A DNA stretch of 64,000 nucleotides from an uncultured Bacteroidales bacterium (GTDB lineage Bacteria; Bacteroidota; Bacteroidia; Bacteroidales; Paludibacteraceae). Positions within the stretch are counted from its first letter, which is position 1. Every line of letters starts with the position of its first letter. The stretch is from the NCBI GenBank assembly GCA_902765485.1, contig CACWZZ010000001.1, positions 62,001 through 126,000 on the forward strand, given 5' to 3'. The notes below the pieces were generated by a model. The model saw only the letters and a program-made list of their open reading frames with translations. It had not been told where the DNA came from and ran no database searches. A program made the position numbers and the translations under genes. Of this stretch, positions 59,858 through 64,000 are shown one piece after another.

Positions 59858-61288
59858 TTATTCGATTGCATAATACTTTTTGCGATTGCCGTGTTTGACG
59901 ATCATGCCAATGAACGGCATTGACGATCGAACCTTCAACAAGCGATCACGCAATGACGGCGAACCGGATATGAAATACAACGACGCGCCGGTCGGTTCAT
60001 TGTTGCCGTCTTTGTCCGTTGCGGCGTACCGGAATTTGACCGCCAATTTTTCTTTCGTGACTTCTTCGCCGGTCTTTTCGTCCACGCTTTTGATTTGTAC
60101 GATTTGCGCGTCGTCAAAACATATCATGACGCTTTCCAATGCGGTGACGGACACACGATCTTTTTTCGGTATGCCGAATTCACCGATTTCGCTTCCTTTG
60201 ATGTCTTTGAATGTTTGCATATTCTTTTCAAATAATTTGTAACGTTCACCAAACGTTTTGCGCATAAGATTTCGACAACGGGCGTGTTTGCACCAACCGA
60301 AATATGACGCCATTTGTTGTTTCCAATATTCGTCGTCAACATTCATACGTTCCAATTGCCGTGCGCGGCGTTTCATGCGCATTTTGATGTCTTTTCCCAA
60401 CAACGTATATTCTTTGTTGTCTTCGTCCAACCGGAATTCATACCCGATCATGCGCAATGGTTCGTTCATTGGCGCAATCCGGTAATTCGGTTTGACAACC
60501 ATGCCGCGTTTTTTGCAACGTCTGACATACCAATCCATGAACACGTGACATTCCTTCTTCGTCGGAATCGCAACCCATACGTCGTCAGTAAATCCGACAC
60601 ACGGATATTTCCAACGTTCATTGATGTCGCGCAAAATCGGAATCATGATCAATATTGCCATAAGTTGTGAAAGATTCACGCCAATCGCAATGCCGATTTC
60701 TTCCAACGTTTCTTCGTCAATGCCTTCGTGGAACATATCCACAACCGCATACAATATCCGCAAAATCCTTGTGTCTTTGAATACACATGCCAAATCCGCT
60801 TTCAACACGTCATGTCGGATCGTCGGATAAAACTTCCGAATGTCCGTTTGGCAATAGTACCATAACGGATATTTGTTCATGATACGTTCAATCGCACGTT
60901 TCGCGTCATGGATTCCACGACCCTTGATACAATTGTATGTATTGCGAACGAATTTTGAATAAAAGTATTCACGCAATACCATGTAAACACACGTCAAAAT
61001 GATTTTGTCCGGATAAAATTGCGGACAATTTATGATCCTTTCTTTCGGTTCGTACACTTTGAACGGGTGCAACGGGTTGAATTGGTATGTTTCCGATGTC
61101 AATGATCGACGGACGTTTTCTTTGCATTCGTCCCAATGCGCAATCATGTATTTTTGTGCGCGTGTGTAATCCGGCACACGCATGTTCGGGTACTTGTGTT
61201 TGTTTAGCGAATGCCGCATTGCTCTTTCGATTGTGTATTCGCTGCAAATTTCTTCATACAAACATTCGGTTTTCCCGTAACGTTTCAT
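59858..61288 (-). CDS. Reverse transcriptase of the diversity-generating retroelement
   Basis: The 476-residue protein has RT motifs in order: YYCQTDIRKFYPTIRHDVLK with the first catalytic Asp149, IGIAIGVNLSQLMAILIMIP with SQ at 207-208, YPCVGFTDDVWVAIPTKKEC with the catalytic pair Asp235-Asp236, and LRMIGYEFRLDEDNKEYTLL. The SQ replacing the QG of group II intron and retroviral RTs is a mark of DGR RTs. The active site reads FTDD instead of the usual YxDD. Residues from about 362 form an extra C-terminal part (KLAVKFRYAATDKDGNNEPT, FIGMIVKHGNRKKYYAIE) that could be a beta-rich nucleic-acid-binding domain; DGR RTs usually end soon after the thumb. TR lies 125 bases upstream of its start. Confidence 0.93.
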   Translation of the reverse strand: MKRYGKTECLYEEICSEYTIERAMRHSLNKHKYPNMRVPDYTRAQKYMIAHWDECKENVRRSLTSETYQFNPLHPFKVYEPKERIINCPQFYPDKIILTCVYMVLREYFYSKFVRNTYNCIKGRGIHDAKRAIERIMNKYPLWYYCQTDIRKFYPTIRHDVLKADLACVFKDTRILRILYAVVDMFHEGIDEETLEEIGIAIGVNLSQLMAILIMIPILRDINERWKYPCVGFTDDVWVAIPTKKECHVFMDWYVRRCKKRGMVVKPNYRIAPMNEPLRMIGYEFRLDEDNKEYTLLGKDIKMRMKRRARQLERMNVDDEYWKQQMASYFGWCKHARCRNLMRKTFGERYKLFEKNMQTFKDIKGSEIGEFGIPKKDRVSVTALESVMICFDDAQIVQIKSVDEKTGEEVTKEKLAVKFRYAATDKDGNNEPTGASLYFISGSPSLRDRLLKVRSSMPFIGMIVKHGNRKKYYAIE

Positions 61289-61413
61289 TGATTGCCTATT
61301 CTTTTACATTTCAATTTTCGCATATTGCTACTCATAAAAGTTTCAAAATATATGTTCCGCCATTTTATAGGCGACGCGATAATCCGGCGCGTTGTATTTG
61401 GATTTGAATATTT

Positions 61414-61499
61414 GAAGAAGCCACGCCGTACACATTGTTCGCATTGTTCGCATTGTTCGCATTGTTAGCCTGCCCGCAGCCCGCAAAGGCGGCGTGGAT
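61414..61499 (-). repeat. DGR template repeat (TR)
   Basis: The 86-base segment aligns without gaps to 63478-63563 in the target gene. All 10 differences fall on adenines of the TR coding strand; the other 76 positions are identical. Read in the target frame TR has CAG and then four AAC-AAT pairs separated by single alanine codons, so adenine changes give mostly NNY codons and no stops. The outer parts carry an 8-base inverted repeat (CCACGCCG/CGGCGTGG) around the variable core. Confidence 0.95.
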
Positions 61500-61521
61500 T
61501 CACCGGATTCGCGTTTGCACG

Positions 61522-61770
61522 TCACATGTCAATGGTGACGTATGAAAGATCTTCCGGCGGCGTCCATGTTCCGCCCGAATGTTCATATCCCGCAATTGCA
61601 GCCGATGACGCTTTCAACACGTCGTCCGACGCTGCATTGGTCTTCTTCGTTCGCGACGCGCGCAACGATATTGCACGCAATACGTCATTGGTCGTCGCCG
61701 TCGTGCGTGATTGTCTTGAACCACGCAACGACAACGAACCCAAAACGATTATTTTTGATTGATCAATCAT
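61522..61770 (-). CDS. Small protein between DGR target and template repeat
   Basis: The 82-residue protein (MIDQSKIIVLGSLSLRGSRQ and on) starts four bases inside the target gene stop (ATGA) and ends 22 bases before TR. It has an imperfect internal repeat (TNDVLRAISLRASR and SDDVLKASSAAIAG). It occupies the place where many DGRs carry the accessory protein Avd but is shorter and lacks the long helical bundle pattern I would expect. It may be a chaperone or assembly partner of the variable protein, or an unrecognised accessory factor. Confidence 0.6.
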   Translation of the reverse strand: MIDQSKIIVLGSLSLRGSRQSRTTATTNDVLRAISLRASRTKKTNAASDDVLKASSAAIAGYEHSGGTWTPPEDLSYVTIDM

Positions 61771-63941
61771 ATCGTCGTTTCTTCTTCAACGTCCACGTCC
61801 AATTCGGACACGATCGTCACGAATACGGCAAATTGCATGAACGCTTGATTTAATATTGATTTGTACCCACTAATTTGCGCACCGCCGCCATTCTTTGTGA
61901 AACACATGTAATGTCCGGACGATTTCGGAACGCTTCCGATTTGCGGTATCTCCAATTCGGTGATTGCACCGGCATTCTTCATTGCGAAGTATTCGCCGAA
62001 TTTTTGTGCCGGAATCCACTTCGTCACACCGCCGATTCTTTCTTCGCCTTCCGGTATGGTTTCGCGGTCGTCGAAGATCACCGCAATGGAATAATCAGTC
62101 GCGGACGAATTCACAACGCCGTTGTTGTCGCACACGTAGAATTGTTCGGCATTGTCGCAAATGAACGATTCGTCCGGTACGATCACACGTCCGTGGAAAA
62201 GAATGCAAGAATTTCCGTCGTTGAAATACGTGATTTGCGGTTTCAGCGTTTCGCCCAATCCGGCGCGACCATATACCATTGAACGGCAACGGCAATATAC
62301 GACGTCCGGAATGTTCGCGTCAAGAATTTCGATCACATATCCTTCGGACGTTTCGAATTGCGCAACAAAATTTTCGGCATTGATCGTGTCAATGACTGAA
62401 TGTATGTCGTACACTTCGTCGTCGAACGTCACGCGCGAACCTTTGACGATGTATTTCGTATTTTCCGCCAATGTCGCTTGCAAATTCGCGTCGGCGTGCG
62501 TTTCTTCGCCAAACGGGTTGTTTTTCGAAGCGATCCAACCATTCTTGATTCGGCGCGTCAAATTGGCATACACACCATTGTATTGCACTTCATACGGATT
62601 GGTGCGGATCACCTTTGACATGATCCGTCCGGACGTTTCTTGCGACGCCGTGTCAATCTTGATCAATCCGTTTTCGACCTTCAAACACCCGTCAATGGAT
62701 CGGTTGTCCCAACAACCGGCAACGCCGTCCGATCCGGAATTGCCCGTGCCCAAAATCGGAATGTTCAATGACGGCGGCAATGCGCCCAAATAATGCCATT
62801 GATTCAACACGGCGGGCGAATCTTCTTTCGTCGTGAAATCGTATTGTTCCGGATTGTTGAAGATTTGATTTGATGTCAGTTCCGACCAAATGCAATTTGA
62901 ATCGAAGTATGTTGCCGGATTGATCGTGATATGTCCGTTTGCATACAACGCCAACAATGCGTCGTAAATGGATTTGATCCCGACACCTTCGACGATCATT
63001 GCGCCGCCGGTTGCCGTTCCGGTGAAATCCAATTCCGTGTCACTTGCAACGTATGTGAACGACGGCGTTTCGTTTTCTCCTTCGCGCGGAATCAGTTTCA
63101 AACGTTTGTTCGTGTAATCCGTGCCGGACGTTTTGTCCACGTAAAACATGCGGCAATCCGACGCGAACAAACATTGGTAGAAATAATCGTTGTGTTCCAA
63201 AATGAAATCAACTTTTCCGAATATCCACCGGTACATGTAACCGGCTTTCGTTTGTGCCGATTTTCCGATTGCGCGCACTTGCAACGGCAAATCGTAAACC
63301 ACGCAATTGCCGATTCGCGCCGTCGCGCTCAAACTATATCCGCCGAACGTCGTTCCGCATGTGTTTTGATTTGCGACGTATGGCGTGCATTTGATCTTCG
63401 CGTAAATGTTCCAACCCGTTGATTGAAGACCGCCAATGCAACCGCGATACATTTTGGAATTCCCTATAAGAATAGGCGAAGAAGCCACGCCGTACACATA
63501 GTTCGCATCGTACGCAGCGCCCGCATAGTCAGCCCGCCCGCAGCCCGCAAAGGCGGCGTGGATATTATTTCCATAAGGTGATACGCCGTAATCAACGTCG
63601 ATCGTCGTTCCGCCGTTTAAGTAAATAAGATTGCGCATTGTGCAATAAATGATTTGCGACGTTCCGCCGCCGTCATAAATTGCCGCGCCCCAATAATCGC
63701 CAATGATTGTGAATGCGTGATTGCCGACGAATGCTTCGTTTCCGTGTCCACGTACGACCGCACCCGTTGGTGTGATATTGGCGGCGCGTTTGACGTTCCA
63801 ACCATGCGAAATCGTGCCAAACGGGTGTTCCGGTGTTCCGTCACCGCCTTTATAATCCGCACCCAAATCCCAATCAACGAATATCGTTTGATTTCCGGCG
63901 GCGTTTCGTGCCATACGCCACCAATTTGCGTTTGTTGCCAT
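61767..63941 (-). CDS. DGR target: large phage surface or receptor-type protein with N-terminal variable repeat
   Basis: The 724-residue protein begins MATNANWWRMARNAAGNQTI and then shows short repeated strands with glycines (FVGNHAFTIIGDYWGAAIYD, IIYCTMRNLIYLNGGTTIDV) that suggest a right-handed beta-helix. The VR covers residues 127-155 (IHAAFAGCG to VYGVASS), with variable positions 136-149. More than 560 residues follow, including further turns (SKMYRGCIGGLQSTGWNIYA) and a beta-rich C-terminal half. No C-type lectin domain with C-terminal VR was recognised, in contrast to the classical DGR target. It is most likely a virion tail fibre or spike part that binds the host and whose contact loop is diversified. 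It overlaps the small protein gene downstream. Confidence 0.85.
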   Translation of the reverse strand: MATNANWWRMARNAAGNQTIFVDWDLGADYKGGDGTPEHPFGTISHGWNVKRAANITPTGAVVRGHGNEAFVGNHAFTIIGDYWGAAIYDGGGTSQIIYCTMRNLIYLNGGTTIDVDYGVSPYGNNIHAAFAGCGRADYAGAAYDANYVYGVASSPILIGNSKMYRGCIGGLQSTGWNIYAKIKCTPYVANQNTCGTTFGGYSLSATARIGNCVVYDLPLQVRAIGKSAQTKAGYMYRWIFGKVDFILEHNDYFYQCLFASDCRMFYVDKTSGTDYTNKRLKLIPREGENETPSFTYVASDTELDFTGTATGGAMIVEGVGIKSIYDALLALYANGHITINPATYFDSNCIWSELTSNQIFNNPEQYDFTTKEDSPAVLNQWHYLGALPPSLNIPILGTGNSGSDGVAGCWDNRSIDGCLKVENGLIKIDTASQETSGRIMSKVIRTNPYEVQYNGVYANLTRRIKNGWIASKNNPFGEETHADANLQATLAENTKYIVKGSRVTFDDEVYDIHSVIDTINAENFVAQFETSEGYVIEILDANIPDVVYCRCRSMVYGRAGLGETLKPQITYFNDGNSCILFHGRVIVPDESFICDNAEQFYVCDNNGVVNSSATDYSIAVIFDDRETIPEGEERIGGVTKWIPAQKFGEYFAMKNAGAITELEIPQIGSVPKSSGHYMCFTKNGGGAQISGYKSILNQAFMQFAVFVTIVSELDVDVEEETTI
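63478..63563 (-). repeat. DGR variable repeat (VR) in the target gene
   Basis: This is the variable copy of the template repeat at 61414-61499, on the same strand. Of nine variable codons eight differ from TR: Gln to Arg, then Asn to Asp, Tyr, Gly, Ala, Tyr, Asp, (Asn kept), Tyr. Every base change is at a TR adenine and none elsewhere. Confidence 0.95.
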
Positions 63942-63943
63942 GA

Positions 63944-64000
63944 TTATGAATTATAAATGTATTGAACGTTTATGTCTGCAATTGATCCGGCGGTTGTACG
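63944..64000 (-). CDS. C-terminal end of an upstream prophage protein (partial)
   Basis: On the minus strand an open frame enters from the window edge, reads RTTAGSIADINVQYIYNS and stops with TAA two bases before the target gene start. The tight spacing matches the other genes in this operon. Only 18 residues are visible, so no function can be given; a structural (tail) gene is likely from position. Confidence 0.6.
   Translation of the reverse strand, partial: RTTAGSIADINVQYIYNS

Larger units (their letters stand above)
56125..64000 (-). mobile_element. Prophage end with lysis genes and a diversity-generating retroelement
   Basis: All genes from 63944 leftward to 56176 lie on the minus strand and are tightly packed, several with ATGA or nearly overlapping starts. 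They code for a variable receptor-type protein, RT, holin, endolysin-like, spanin-like, glycosyltransferase-like and nuclease proteins. Codon and base use differ from the host genes next door (frequent CGT, GTC and GCA patterns on the plus strand). The element borders tRNA-Arg and continues beyond the window. Integrase, capsid and terminase are not in view, so completeness cannot be judged. Confidence 0.85.

Noticed and set aside
59858..61288. Group II intron or retron origin of the reverse transcriptase
   Set aside because: The SQ motif, the adjacent TR/VR pair and the adenine-specific differences identify a DGR; no intron RNA domains, maturase or endonuclease domain, or retron RNA were seen.
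61526..61762. 78-codon frame on the plus strand next to the template repeat
   Set aside because: It mirrors the minus-strand small gene, whose start overlaps the target stop in the same ATGA manner as other genes of the operon.
61767..63941. Additional variable repeats in the target gene or neighbours
   Set aside because: I searched for the conserved GCCCGCAGCCCGC and CGGCGTGG blocks and found only the TR and one VR.

Overview
The window looks like chromosomal DNA of an uncultured member of the Bacteroidota, most likely order Bacteroidales. The evidence is the complete type IX secretion core (porP, gldK, gldL, gldM, gldN, plus porQ), cargo proteins with Bacteroidales-type C-terminal sorting sequences, and promoters of the Bacteroidota form TTG-N20-TAnnTTTG in front of many genes. 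I cannot place it to genus from sequence alone.

Layout. 1-16980 holds the start of pnp and a run of very large secreted Ig-like, Fn3 and InlB-repeat surface proteins, one of them truncated. 16986-23264 is an accessory island: an invertase-like serine recombinase; an operon of caspase-like protease, metallo-beta-lactamase-fold hydrolase and P-loop protein that reads like a defence system; antirepressor remnants; a 27-codon peptide gene with its own promoter and terminator; and two toxin-antitoxin pairs. 23387-41930 is housekeeping and envelope DNA: malQ, ispH, cmk, porQ, sdhCAB, a secreted pectate lyase, ybeY, a nucleoside-recognition membrane protein, a methyltransferase and a corrinoid adenosyltransferase. 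42103-54919 is a long forward cluster: type IX core, ftsX, uppP, truB, queA, ung, polA. A DUF4886-like gene and two tRNA genes (Asp, Arg) follow.

From about 56125 to the window end lies the end of a prophage, all on the minus strand. It carries a complete diversity-generating retroelement (DGR): a 724-residue target protein with its variable repeat (VR), a small protein, the template repeat (TR) and a DGR-type reverse transcriptase (RT). Downstream are a lysis cassette (holin, small membrane protein, endolysin-like protein, one-chain spanin), two glycosyltransferase-like genes and a VRR-NUC nuclease. TR and VR align over 86 bases without gaps and differ at 10 places, every one an adenine in the coding strand of TR. 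The VR lies near the N-terminus of its target, which is unusual.

A second theme is small tandem repeats. Arrays with exact 11-base period and drifting sequence occur in gene leaders and in the 5' coding ends of two surface proteins. Arrays with 7- or 9-base period and unrelated units are scattered between genes and inside essential genes (polA, ispH, cmk, malQ), where they are translated in frame.
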